A stretch of 7,456 nucleotides of DNA. Origin: Microcaldota archaeon (GTDB lineage: Archaea > Micrarchaeota > Micrarchaeia > Anstonellales > J096). Shown here piece by piece: positions 1-6,170 of the stretch. The first letter of the stretch is position 1. Every line of letters starts with the position of its first letter. A model generated the notes under the pieces. The model was not told where the DNA came from and did not search any database. It saw nothing but the letters and a program-made list of their open reading frames with translations. The position numbers and the translations under genes were made by a program. The DNA is taken from contig JAPLWW010000110.1 of NCBI GenBank assembly GCA_026396375.1, positions 1-7,456 of the forward strand, given 5' to 3'.

Positions 1-1278
1 GCTCATCCCCGAATCCATGGTTTGGGATGTCGTGCTTTCAGGGGCAAATTCAAAGTTTGAAGCTTGGTTTGATATTGAATAGGCCAAAATGGACGGCCCT
101 TCCTTTTCCTGGAGGTACAGCGCCCCCTTGAAATCCTTCAAGGCAGACCTTATGTCCAAAACATATGCCTTTCCCTTTGCATTCGATCCCTCAAATTTTA
201 TAAGCTCGAAGACATACGGCGATCCTGAAAACATGTCTGAGCCGTAAAAGGATGACCTGTTGGTTTGGGGATTGTCATAGGCTACAGTGCTTGAGTAGGA
301 AGCCCACTTGTCATATGATGAGACAACCTTGAGGGTGTCATTTGCAGCGGCGCTTCCGCTGTCCCATCCGTTGTCTATTGAATTTGGAATGAAAACGAAC
401 AGCCATGATGAATCCTTTGGCGAAACCAGGGAAACCGCCCCGTATATCATCCCTGCAGCGTTGACATTGTTGACAGTGTAGAGCGGGTTCCTCATGTTGT
501 CCAATGTCTTTGGAATTGTGCTTGGGGTCTGGAAGGATACCCCTATATTGTTCCAGAATGATGTCGGGGCGGAGTTTCCTGTATTAAGGATCTCTTTTTC
601 CGGCTGGATGCCGACATATATGAATATTATCCTCCTGTTCTTGTTGGCCTCATACTGCTCAAGCAGGCCTTCGGGAGGATATCCCGTAGGCACAACCAGT
701 ATGGAACCCTCGGGCATCTTTGAAATGTCAAAAACATCCTTCATTATGATGGGATTGAGCCCGATCTTTTTTGCATTCACTGCAAAATCAAATGTAAAAT
801 CATCCATCCTTGTCGAGGCGTAATTGGGCTCTGTTATTACATATATGTCCCTTGATATTGGCGCATCTGTTGTCTGTATGGTCAAGTTCCTGTTGTTTGA
901 ATTCAGGGCGCTAAGATTGAAATCATTGACAACGTTGTAATTCTTGCTGTAGATGTTCCCGTAATCGGAAAACAGGACGCTGTTGATCTTCATCAGGACA
1001 ACGGGCGGATATACTGGAGCGTTCATCAGCAGCTTCAGCTGTTCTGCAACATTCATGATATAGGATCCTATGAGAAATACGACAATGATGAATGCTATCA
1101 TGTAAAAGATGGGCATGTTTGACCTTTTCTTCCTTATTAGCACCTCATCTTCGCTCAATTTCCTTGGCTTGCCGAAAAGGGATTCCTTGAGCCTCTCTAT
1201 TACGGGCTTTTCAACCACCTTGTAGTTGCTCTTGACTGAGAAGGGCTTGAGCAGATGGAACCTTATGTTGTCTTTCAT
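1..1278 (-). CDS. Bitopic membrane protein with large extracellular domain, function unknown (partial, 3' end beyond left edge)
   Basis: The frame is open for 426 codons from an ATG at 1278-1276 to the window edge, with no stop, so the C-terminus is missing. A basic, hydrophilic N-terminus of about 52 residues (ending in RKKRS) precedes one membrane helix at about 56-76, predicting N-in topology and an ectodomain of at least 350 residues. The ectodomain holds several NxS/T sequons (Asn121, 131, 313, 340). Residues about 143-225 alternate hydrophobic strands and helices (DIYVITEP, ILVVPTGYPPEGL, RIIFIYVG) in a way that suggests a Rossmann- or flavodoxin-like fold; the rest looks beta-rich with many Ser, Asn, Tyr and Phe. 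It starts 15 bases after the upstream gene, with a weak purine-rich GGGGAT as possible ribosome site. I do not recognise the family. By position it is the last visible gene of the VirB4-like operon and may be its outer, envelope-facing component; that is inference. Confidence 0.85.
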   Translation of the reverse strand, partial: MKDNIRFHLLKPFSVKSNYKVVEKPVIERLKESLFGKPRKLSEDEVLIRKKRSNMPIFYMIAFIIVVFLIGSYIMNVAEQLKLLMNAPVYPPVVLMKINSVLFSDYGNIYSKNYNVVNDFNLSALNSNNRNLTIQTTDAPISRDIYVITEPNYASTRMDDFTFDFAVNAKKIGLNPIIMKDVFDISKMPEGSILVVPTGYPPEGLLEQYEANKNRRIIFIYVGIQPEKEILNTGNSAPTSFWNNIGVSFQTPSTIPKTLDNMRNPLYTVNNVNAAGMIYGAVSLVSPKDSSWLFVFIPNSIDNGWDSGSAAANDTLKVVSSYDKWASYSSTVAYDNPQTNRSSFYGSDMFSGSPYVFELIKFEGSNAKGKAYVLDIRSALKDFKGALYLQEKEGPSILAYSISNQASNFEFAPESTTSQTMDSGMS

Positions 1279-1293
1279 GAATCTCTATCCCCT

Positions 1294-1992
1294 TCACATT
1301 TGCTTTATGAAACCCCCTGAAATCATGTCCTGGACTATGTTCATGACCCTTTGCTCCCCAACCTCGTACCTGTCGCAGAAGGTTTTCAGGTCAAATTCCC
1401 CGCCATGGTCCTTTATCCACTCTGAAACCTTGAGCTGAAGGACCTCATCCGAGTATTTCATGAATTTCTCCAGCTTTGCCTCGGTTGAGGAGAGCCTGTT
1501 GCCTATGGAATACAGCTTCTTGGTAAGCTCCTCGTTCTCGTGCTTGTAGTTGCTCACCAGCGCAGTAAGCTCGTTGACCTTTGACTTTAATTTGTCCCTC
1601 TCAACCATCACCTCACCTGATCCTGAAGGGATGATCGACTCAAGCTCCTTGACTAAATTGCCCACCAGGTCCATCATGAAGCCCATGTCAATGTTATAAT
1701 AGGGAATGGCCATGTTCAAAATCGGGAAAACCTTGTTTATCACGTCCCACTTTCTGACCGACTCTATCTTGTCCGAGATGGTGTATCCTATGTCTATGCT
1801 GCTTTCCCTGAAGTCTATTATGAAGAACTCCTGCGGAGCCCCCTTGATGTCCTTTGACTCTATGTATGCAAGGGAAACCCCGTCCTTTGCCTTCACTATC
1901 ATTACCTTTTCCCCTATCTTTGAGATTGAATCATAAACGTCCTTCAGCTTCCCCTTGAGCTTCGCCTCTATCTTGATGTAGCCTGCCCTCAT
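1294..1992 (-). CDS. Cytosolic coiled-coil protein with possible C-terminal winged helix, function unknown
   Basis: A 232-residue protein with no signal peptide and no convincing membrane helix. Residues 1-80 read as an alpha/beta domain (strands at about 5-12, 28-34, 40-45, 55-61). Residues about 85-122 are mixed helical and hydrophobic. A charged heptad-like stretch at about 128-180 (ERDKLKSKVNELTALV, then HENEELTKKL) predicts a coiled coil. The last 45 residues (EWIKDHGGEFDLKTFCDRYE, ending SGGFIKQM) have the helix-turn-helix plus wing look of a winged-helix domain. The ATG start is well supported: AGGTGAT lies five bases upstream. It sits between the small Cys/His membrane protein and the bitopic surface protein, so a cytosolic adaptor or assembly role in the same complex is possible. 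A winged helix at the end of a coiled coil may bind protein rather than DNA. No family name can be given. Confidence 0.85.
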   Translation of the reverse strand: MRAGYIKIEAKLKGKLKDVYDSISKIGEKVMIVKAKDGVSLAYIESKDIKGAPQEFFIIDFRESSIDIGYTISDKIESVRKWDVINKVFPILNMAIPYYNIDMGFMMDLVGNLVKELESIIPSGSGEVMVERDKLKSKVNELTALVSNYKHENEELTKKLYSIGNRLSSTEAKLEKFMKYSDEVLQLKVSEWIKDHGGEFDLKTFCDRYEVGEQRVMNIVQDMISGGFIKQM

Positions 1993-1997
1993 TTGAA

Positions 1998-2004
1998 ATC
2001 ACCT
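1998..2004 (-). promoter_or_regulatory. Shine-Dalgarno site AGGTGAT
   Basis: AGGTGAT on the minus strand, five bases before the ATG at 1992-1990, is a full match to the usual 16S rRNA 3'-end complement. It is the clearest ribosome site in the window, fixes the start of the coiled-coil gene, and gives a local reference for judging the start of the ATPase gene. Confidence 0.8.
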
Positions 2005-2032
2005 TTATGACTGATGCCTGCCATATTTCCCA

Positions 2033-2461
2033 TCATCGCTTTTTTCCCTCCCTTGCATGGGTCATCTTTTCCTCTATCGCGGGAACATAGATGAAAAACA
2101 GGAATATGGGAACCATGAGGAAAATCAGGATTCCCAGCAGGAGGGATTGCAGTATCTTCCATATGTCCCCGCTCATGACATTGACTATGAATATCACCAC
2201 GAAAAGGATTGCGGCCATTGCGGCAAGCATCATGAGGTTCCTTTCGAACCCCTTCCTCTTCTTCATGTATTCTTCCCTGTGGTGCTCGCAGACATAAAGC
2301 CGGTTGTTCTTCAATTTCATCCTGAGCTTCTGCTTTGCTGACCTCATGAGGCTGAGAACCCGGTCATCCTTGACCCTGTATCCCTTCTCAATTACTTCAT
2401 GGCCTATTATGCATATGTTTGAGTTTTCAGGGACCTCGATGTCCTTGTTTTTGGATGCCAT
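2033..2461 (-). CDS. Small membrane protein with Cys/His-rich N-terminal region and TM hairpin, function unknown
   Basis: A 142-residue protein. Residues 1-75 are soluble and carry Cys17 and His21 (CIIGH), then Cys58, His60 and His61 (YVCEHH), spaced like a metal-binding knuckle. A basic stretch (KKRK at 67-70) follows. Two membrane helices at about 77-96 and 104-128 form a hairpin, and the short C-terminal tail is basic. The positive charges place both ends in the cytoplasm. The ATG overlaps the stop of the ATPase gene by one base (TAATG), and a GAGGATGA stretch just upstream can serve as ribosome site, so translation is probably coupled to the motor. I infer a cytoplasmic-face membrane partner of the ATPase. 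The size and hairpin also recall VirB3- or CedA1-like small subunits, but no sequence signature proves this. A zinc site is plausible, though the first half has only one Cys. Confidence 0.85.
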   Translation of the reverse strand: MASKNKDIEVPENSNICIIGHEVIEKGYRVKDDRVLSLMRSAKQKLRMKLKNNRLYVCEHHREEYMKKRKGFERNLMMLAAMAAILFVVIFIVNVMSGDIWKILQSLLLGILIFLMVPIFLFFIYVPAIEEKMTHAREGKKR

Positions 2462-4044
2462 TATTTCTCATCCTCAAGGACTATCTGGGACATTGATGCA
2501 GTGGTTTTTCCCTCCTTCCTGAAGTCCGCCTTTGTGAAAATGTTTATGATTACTGTGTCGTCTATCCCGAGCTCCTTCAGCAGGGTGCTGACTATCCTCC
2601 TGTTCACCCCTATCCTTTCAAGCGCTATGACAAATGATATTATGTCAACGTGCCTGTTGTTCTTCTCGAACAGGTTGACAACATCCTCTATCTTCACATC
2701 GTCAACCCCTATTGTCCTGAGCTTGTTCCTGATCTCCTCCTTCTTCATTGAAATGGTATATGCCATAACGTCACCCTTTGCCTTTTTCTTGTCGATTACC
2801 TCCCTCAAATCAAGGAAGAACTCCTTGACCGGCTCCTCTCCGGAAATCTTTCCTATGAGGAAAGTGCTGGGGAAACTTTCAGGAGTATGGAAGGCAACAT
2901 TGACTGCCGCCTGCCCGACGCCGAAATCCCTTATTCTGTCCCTTATGTAGTTGCTGAAGTTGATCGTTCCCTGGAGATAGTCCAGGTACTTCTCAAACTT
3001 CACCTTGAGCATGAATGTCGTTCCCACGTTGCTGAAGATTACCTCGCTGATGTCAGTGGGGTTCTGGCTCGCTATTATCAGCCCGAAATTGTATTTCCTC
3101 CCTTCCCTCACTATCATGACCGCGTCGCTGTTCGGATCGCTTGAGATTTTCCATGCCTCGTCAAGAACTGTTATGAGCTTCAATCCTTTGTTGGCAGACC
3201 AGCCTTCCAATCTCATCCTTTCCTTGATGAACTGCAAAATGGTCAACCCTCCGAGCGCCCTCATGTTCTCGTCAGGCAATCCGCTCAGGTCAATGTCAAC
3301 AAGCCCTGCGTTTGTCAGGCTGGAAAGGTCAACTGTGCTCTTGTTTGCAAAATAATCCTCACCTGACTTCGTGAATTTCTTCAGCCTGTATACTGCATTG
3401 TCCAGCTCCGCGGGAAACTCATATGTCCCCATCTGGGATTTTTCCTCCAAAATGCCGACAACGTCCTTCAGCGTTGGAGCCTCGAGGGATTTTCCAAGCT
3501 CATCCTTCTGCTCGTAGCTGTCCATCTTGAACTTCGCCTTCATGTAGGCCTGCTCAATTGATTCTTCCGTAAGCCTTTTCTGCTCAGGATAGCTGTCCAA
3601 ATCCGTCAATAATGCCAATGTCCTCATGACCTGCTTGATCCTGTCATAGGGCTTCATCCCTCCCAGGTCAAGGAGATTGAGGTAGTTTCCCTTTCCCAAT
3701 TGGATTATCTTTCCTCCTGTCTCAAGCACCCAGTCCTTGTACTCCCCTGCCCAGTCTATTATGATGGCATTCGAGTTCCACACAAAGCTGGCCCTGACCA
3801 GCAGCGTTTTGATGAAATAGGATTTTCCGCTTCCTGAAATTCCCACTATCGCAATATGCGGGTTTGTGATGAGATTGTAATCCCAGTAATATGGGACGCT
3901 GAGGCTCTCTGTCTTTCCAATGTACAATGAATTGAGCGGATCCCTGAAAAGGATGTGGAAAGGGGGCTCAGGCGCATGGGTGAGGATGTTCCTCCTTGAC
4001 AAATCTGTATTGTTTATCCTCAAAAGTGCCAGTTTGGATGCCAA
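2461..4044 (-). CDS. VirB4/TraC-type secretion motor ATPase (HerA/FtsK superfamily), lacking the VirB4 N-terminal domain
   Basis: About 527 residues. Numbered from the longer GTG start, Walker A is GISGSGKS at 71-78, followed by IIIDWAGEYKDW (98-108), the strand after the P-loop seen in VirB4 proteins. Walker B is LITVLDEAW with Asp298-Glu299. VREGRKYNFGLIIASQNPTD (315-334) matches the Arg-rich and sensor Gln segment of VirB4/HerA ATPases. The part before the P-loop (NSLYIGKTES) resembles the lead-in to the VirB4 motor, but the usual VirB4 N-terminal domain of several hundred residues is absent; it appears to be encoded by the upstream gene. Residues 430-530 form a helical C-terminal extension. 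The upstream stop TAG directly abuts a GTG at 4053. I prefer TTG at 4044-4042 because AGGTGA lies five bases before it, and the GTG would otherwise lack a ribosome site. No HAS barrel or neighbouring nurA is seen, which argues against the DNA-repair helicase HerA. Confidence 0.88.
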   Translation of the reverse strand: MASKLALLRINNTDLSRRNILTHAPEPPFHILFRDPLNSLYIGKTESLSVPYYWDYNLITNPHIAIVGISGSGKSYFIKTLLVRASFVWNSNAIIIDWAGEYKDWVLETGGKIIQLGKGNYLNLLDLGGMKPYDRIKQVMRTLALLTDLDSYPEQKRLTEESIEQAYMKAKFKMDSYEQKDELGKSLEAPTLKDVVGILEEKSQMGTYEFPAELDNAVYRLKKFTKSGEDYFANKSTVDLSSLTNAGLVDIDLSGLPDENMRALGGLTILQFIKERMRLEGWSANKGLKLITVLDEAWKISSDPNSDAVMIVREGRKYNFGLIIASQNPTDISEVIFSNVGTTFMLKVKFEKYLDYLQGTINFSNYIRDRIRDFGVGQAAVNVAFHTPESFPSTFLIGKISGEEPVKEFFLDLREVIDKKKAKGDVMAYTISMKKEEIRNKLRTIGVDDVKIEDVVNLFEKNNRHVDIISFVIALERIGVNRRIVSTLLKELGIDDTVIINIFTKADFRKEGKTTASMSQIVLEDEK

Positions 4045-4049
4045 GAGAT

Positions 4050-4055
4050 TCACCT
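4050..4055 (-). promoter_or_regulatory. Shine-Dalgarno site AGGTGA across the gene junction
   Basis: AGGTGA starts inside the TAG stop of the upstream gene and contains the possible GTG start at 4053. It lies five bases before an in-frame TTG at 4044-4042, the same spacing as the site at 1998-2004. This makes TTG the better-supported start of the ATPase and suggests coupled translation of the two VirB4 halves. Confidence 0.5.
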
Positions 4056-4887
4056 ATAGTATTGCGCTCTCGGATTCAGCCTGGTCCTCCAGCTCCTCAA
4101 TCGTTGTGGGCATGAATTTTTCCCATTCAAATGCCTTCAGCATCTCCTCCCCTGTAAGGATGTCGGATTCGCAGTTGAATGAATTGGAAAGCAGCGTGGA
4201 TAATTTGTCTATCGAGCTTTTTACCTTTGCCACTGCCTCGTCCTTTGTCATTCCGGCCTCGGTAGCCATGGCATAAATCACAACCCTCATGGGTCTCAAT
4301 CCCTTGCTAAGCTGGTCTATCTGGTTGTCAAAAAATGAGATCTGCCTCTCATACTGGCCCAGCCTTATGAGGTCTGGCTCGCTCTTTTCCCTTTCCTTTT
4401 GAAGTTTCAACTGGTTCTCAGCCTTCTTTGCCTCAAGCTTCTTCCTTTCGTCGCTGACGTCTATCGCGTGCATTACATAGGAGATTTTCACAACCTTCTT
4501 GAACTGGGTCATGGCAAGCTCAAACTGCTTGTTGTATGCAGTCAGCTCCCCTTCCTCCTTTTCCAATGCCGACTGGTAGATCTTCACTGTCAGGAATGAT
4601 GATGCATAGAAAACCCCGTTGGAGGCCTTCTTGATTATGCAGTCCTGCTGGGGAGGTATCTCATATCCTGTATCAGTTACAACGACTGTCTTTGTCTGCT
4701 GGGTTATCATTGGGACTACAAGGTATCCTGCCTTGAGGAAAACCGCTGCCAAAAGAGTGCATATTCCCGCGACAATGGTTCCCACCAATGAAAGAGCTCC
4801 CCCTCCCGAGGCAAGTGAAACAACTACTCCAAGAACGCCGACGCCAAGACAGGCAAGAGCCATATTTTTGTTTGAGACTTCAACCAT
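4054..4887 (-). CDS. Membrane-anchored VirB4 N-terminal-domain-like protein with VirB3/PrgI-like TM hairpin
   Basis: 277 residues from the ATG at 4887-4885; an in-frame TTG at 4899 would add four. Two closely spaced membrane helices lie at about 9-28 and 31-55 (counted from the ATG), with a Gly-rich turn (ASGGGALS). The soluble part begins with strands (VVVTDTGYEIPPQQDCIIKK, then VFYASSFLTVKIYQ). A long charged helical region follows (about 105-200), then RPMRVVIYAMATEAGMT, AVAKVKSSIDKLSTLLSN and a C-terminal acidic helix. This order of entry strand, helical insert, a strand reading VVIYA, then a helix with a late Leu/Asn pair resembles the N-terminal domain of VirB4/TraC ATPases, and the motor domain follows as the next gene. 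Hairpins of this kind occur as VirB3 or PrgI, sometimes fused to VirB4. The assignment rests on pattern and context, not on a strict motif. It is the first gene of the five-gene cluster. Confidence 0.72.
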   Translation of the reverse strand: MVEVSNKNMALACLGVGVLGVVVSLASGGGALSLVGTIVAGICTLLAAVFLKAGYLVVPMITQQTKTVVVTDTGYEIPPQQDCIIKKASNGVFYASSFLTVKIYQSALEKEEGELTAYNKQFELAMTQFKKVVKISYVMHAIDVSDERKKLEAKKAENQLKLQKEREKSEPDLIRLGQYERQISFFDNQIDQLSKGLRPMRVVIYAMATEAGMTKDEAVAKVKSSIDKLSTLLSNSFNCESDILTGEEMLKAFEWEKFMPTTIEELEDQAESESAIL

Positions 4888-4960
4888 TTTACCACTCAAA
4901 GTTGTTTTAAAAATACCACTTTTAAAGGCTTTTCTATTTTGACGACTATAAATTGGTTTT
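4888..4960 (-). promoter_or_regulatory. Probable archaeal promoter region of the VirB4-like operon
   Basis: This AT-rich stretch lies before the first gene of the cluster. On the minus strand a TTTATA box (4947-4952), preceded by an A-rich run fitting a BRE, would start transcription near 4924 and leave a leader of about 37 bases. A second candidate, CCTTTAAAAG (4919-4928), would give a near-leaderless transcript from about 4897. Only a weak GTGGT precedes the ATG. The 7-base sequence AGTGGTA occurs twice here, 24 bases apart. The remaining bases to the permease stop at 4987 show no hairpin with a T-run on the minus strand, so read-through from the permease gene cannot be excluded. Confidence 0.5.
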
Positions 4961-4986
4961 TTGTGTAGATCAATGTAGCTTTTTGA

Positions 4987-6117
4987 TTATTTGATTATGC
5001 CTAATAGAGAGGCTATCTCATGGGCTATCCCCAAGACGAACATCAGGACTATCAATGCGCTCAATGGTTTTATGAAGCCAACCTTGAACTCCGGCTTCCT
5101 GTCGCTCTTTTCCCTTGCCTTCCAGAGCATGAGCACTATCAGTATGCCGTCAATGCCCCCTGTAAGGCTTCCTGCGATGCCCAAAGGAGTGATGAAGTCG
5201 CGGAATCCCCAAATGAAAATCATCAATGGGACTCCCAGCGCAAGGAGGAAGCTGTTTGTTCTGCTTATCTTCAGGTCATAGTGGTACATCTCCCTCAATG
5301 CCAGGCCCAGAATGATGAATGAGGTTGCCATGTTGAAGATCGCGAAAATGCCGGTCAGCAGGTTCATCCCCGAGCCAAGGGCCTTGCCAAGGCCTACGCT
5401 TGCCACCTCTGTTGTCCCTGCCCCGCTGACAAGGACAGTGCTCAGGCCAAACAGTAGATAGACTATTATTGGAATAAGGGTTCCGAGGATAATCGCTTTT
5501 TTCATTTCCTTGTAGTTGTTGGCAAGCTCCTCCCTCATCTCAGGAATCGCAGATGTTCCTATGAACGCGAACAGCACGACTCCATAAGGCAGGAGAAGGT
5601 TCCCGTCGCCTATTGAAAAATTATTGGGATTTATGTTGAGGAAATTGACTGCGATGATGATGAAAACAATCAACAGCAGGATAGCCACGGAAACAAGCTC
5701 ACTATCCTTGACAAAATCAATCCCCTTGAAGATTATAGAGGATGTGAATGCAAAAAAGATGATGCCGTACCAGAATATGTCCCCTCCGAAGATGGAGCTT
5801 AATGCGCTTCCGCCTCCTATAAGATATGCGAGCAGGGCCCCGGAGACCCCTATGACCATCGAAATCGCCATGAGCCATTTGCCGGTCTTTCCCAGATATT
5901 TGGCCGCATATCCGGTTAACTGATGATTTCCCTTTGTCCTCAATACCACTTCAGCAAGGAACAGGTTGACAAAAAGCATGAGCGAGCCTATAACCAAAAT
6001 ATTGATGGCTCCTATGATTAATCCGGACTTGGAGATGACATAGGGGATTCCCATTATTCCTGCCCCTATGGTGACTCCCACCAGGGTTGCAATCGCCTCA
6101 AATGTCGCCTTTTTCAT
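4987..6117 (-). CDS. Amino acid permease, APC superfamily (aromatic/hydroxy amino acid permease-like)
   Basis: 376 residues and about 11 membrane helices, probably importing an amino acid with a cation across the cytoplasmic membrane. The first helix carries the broken-helix substrate motif of the APC fold, VTIGAGIMGIP (15-25). PYGVVLFAFIGTSAIPEMRE (177-196) matches the sixth helix of Trp/Tyr/Ser-type permeases, and TSFIILGLALREMYHYDLKI (265-284) matches their eighth. The length is close to the usual 380-420 of the family. The substrate cannot be read from sequence; an aromatic or small hydroxy amino acid is a guess from the subfamily resemblance. The ATG start has GGGAGATGA just upstream (6122-6130) as ribosome site. 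It lies 52 bases after the antiporter gene and 99 bases before the VirB4-like cluster, in the same direction. It has no obvious functional link to the cluster. Confidence 0.88.
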   Translation of the reverse strand: MKKATFEAIATLVGVTIGAGIMGIPYVISKSGLIIGAINILVIGSLMLFVNLFLAEVVLRTKGNHQLTGYAAKYLGKTGKWLMAISMVIGVSGALLAYLIGGGSALSSIFGGDIFWYGIIFFAFTSSIIFKGIDFVKDSELVSVAILLLIVFIIIAVNFLNINPNNFSIGDGNLLLPYGVVLFAFIGTSAIPEMREELANNYKEMKKAIILGTLIPIIVYLLFGLSTVLVSGAGTTEVASVGLGKALGSGMNLLTGIFAIFNMATSFIILGLALREMYHYDLKISRTNSFLLALGVPLMIFIWGFRDFITPLGIAGSLTGGIDGILIVLMLWKAREKSDRKPEFKVGFIKPLSALIVLMFVLGIAHEIASLLGIIK

Positions 6118-6121
6118 GAAT

Positions 6122-6146
6122 TCATCTCCCTTGTATTATATTTATT
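6122..6146 (-). promoter_or_regulatory. Ribosome site and possible TATA box of the permease gene
   Basis: The minus strand shows AATAAATATAATA (6134-6146) and then GGGAGATGA (6122-6130) before the ATG at 6117. The first resembles a TATA box but lies only about 24 bases from the start codon, so a transcript begun there would lack the ribosome site. The two signals are therefore hard to use together. Either the start site lies unusually close to the box, or the permease is read mainly from the antiporter transcript. Confidence 0.35.
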
Positions 6147-6156
6147 GGCAGGGTTC

Positions 6157-6170
6157 GATCATTAATGATC
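6157..6170. repeat. Perfect 14-base palindrome GATCATTAATGATC
   Basis: The sequence equals its own reverse complement over 14 bases. It starts in the last base of the antiporter stop codon and lies just upstream of the TATA-like stretch of the permease gene. The place suits an operator for a dimeric regulator. There is no loop and no T-run, so it is not a standard terminator. A 14-base palindrome somewhere in a window of this size is not very unlikely by chance. Confidence 0.4.

Noticed and set aside
2501..2950. Plus-strand open frame of 149 codons
   Set aside because: It lies antisense inside the ATPase gene, whose protein has clear motifs throughout. The plus-strand product is Ser/Phe/Ile-rich with no recognisable domain, as expected of a shadow frame. 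The same holds for the other plus-strand frames, including 494-823, 3920-4276 and 5624-5923.
2461..4044. Reading the ATPase as the DNA-repair helicase HerA
   Set aside because: No N-terminal HAS barrel is visible and no nurA, mre11 or rad50 gene is adjacent. The lead-in and post-P-loop segment fit VirB4/TraC better.
4909..4913. T5 run on the minus strand as terminator of the permease gene
   Set aside because: It lies about 74 bases after the stop, downstream of the proposed TATA elements, and has no hairpin before it. It is more likely part of the AT-rich leader of the next operon.
1..4960. A conjugative or integrated mobile element
   Set aside because: No relaxase, VirD4, integrase, transposase, attachment repeat or tRNA gene is visible, and I saw no marked change in codon use between the cluster and the transporter genes. 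The left side is unseen, so this is not excluded.
6128..6153. Possible hairpin around the permease TATA-like stretch
   Set aside because: Only four bases pair (CCCT with AGGG) around an 18-base loop, which is too weak to support.
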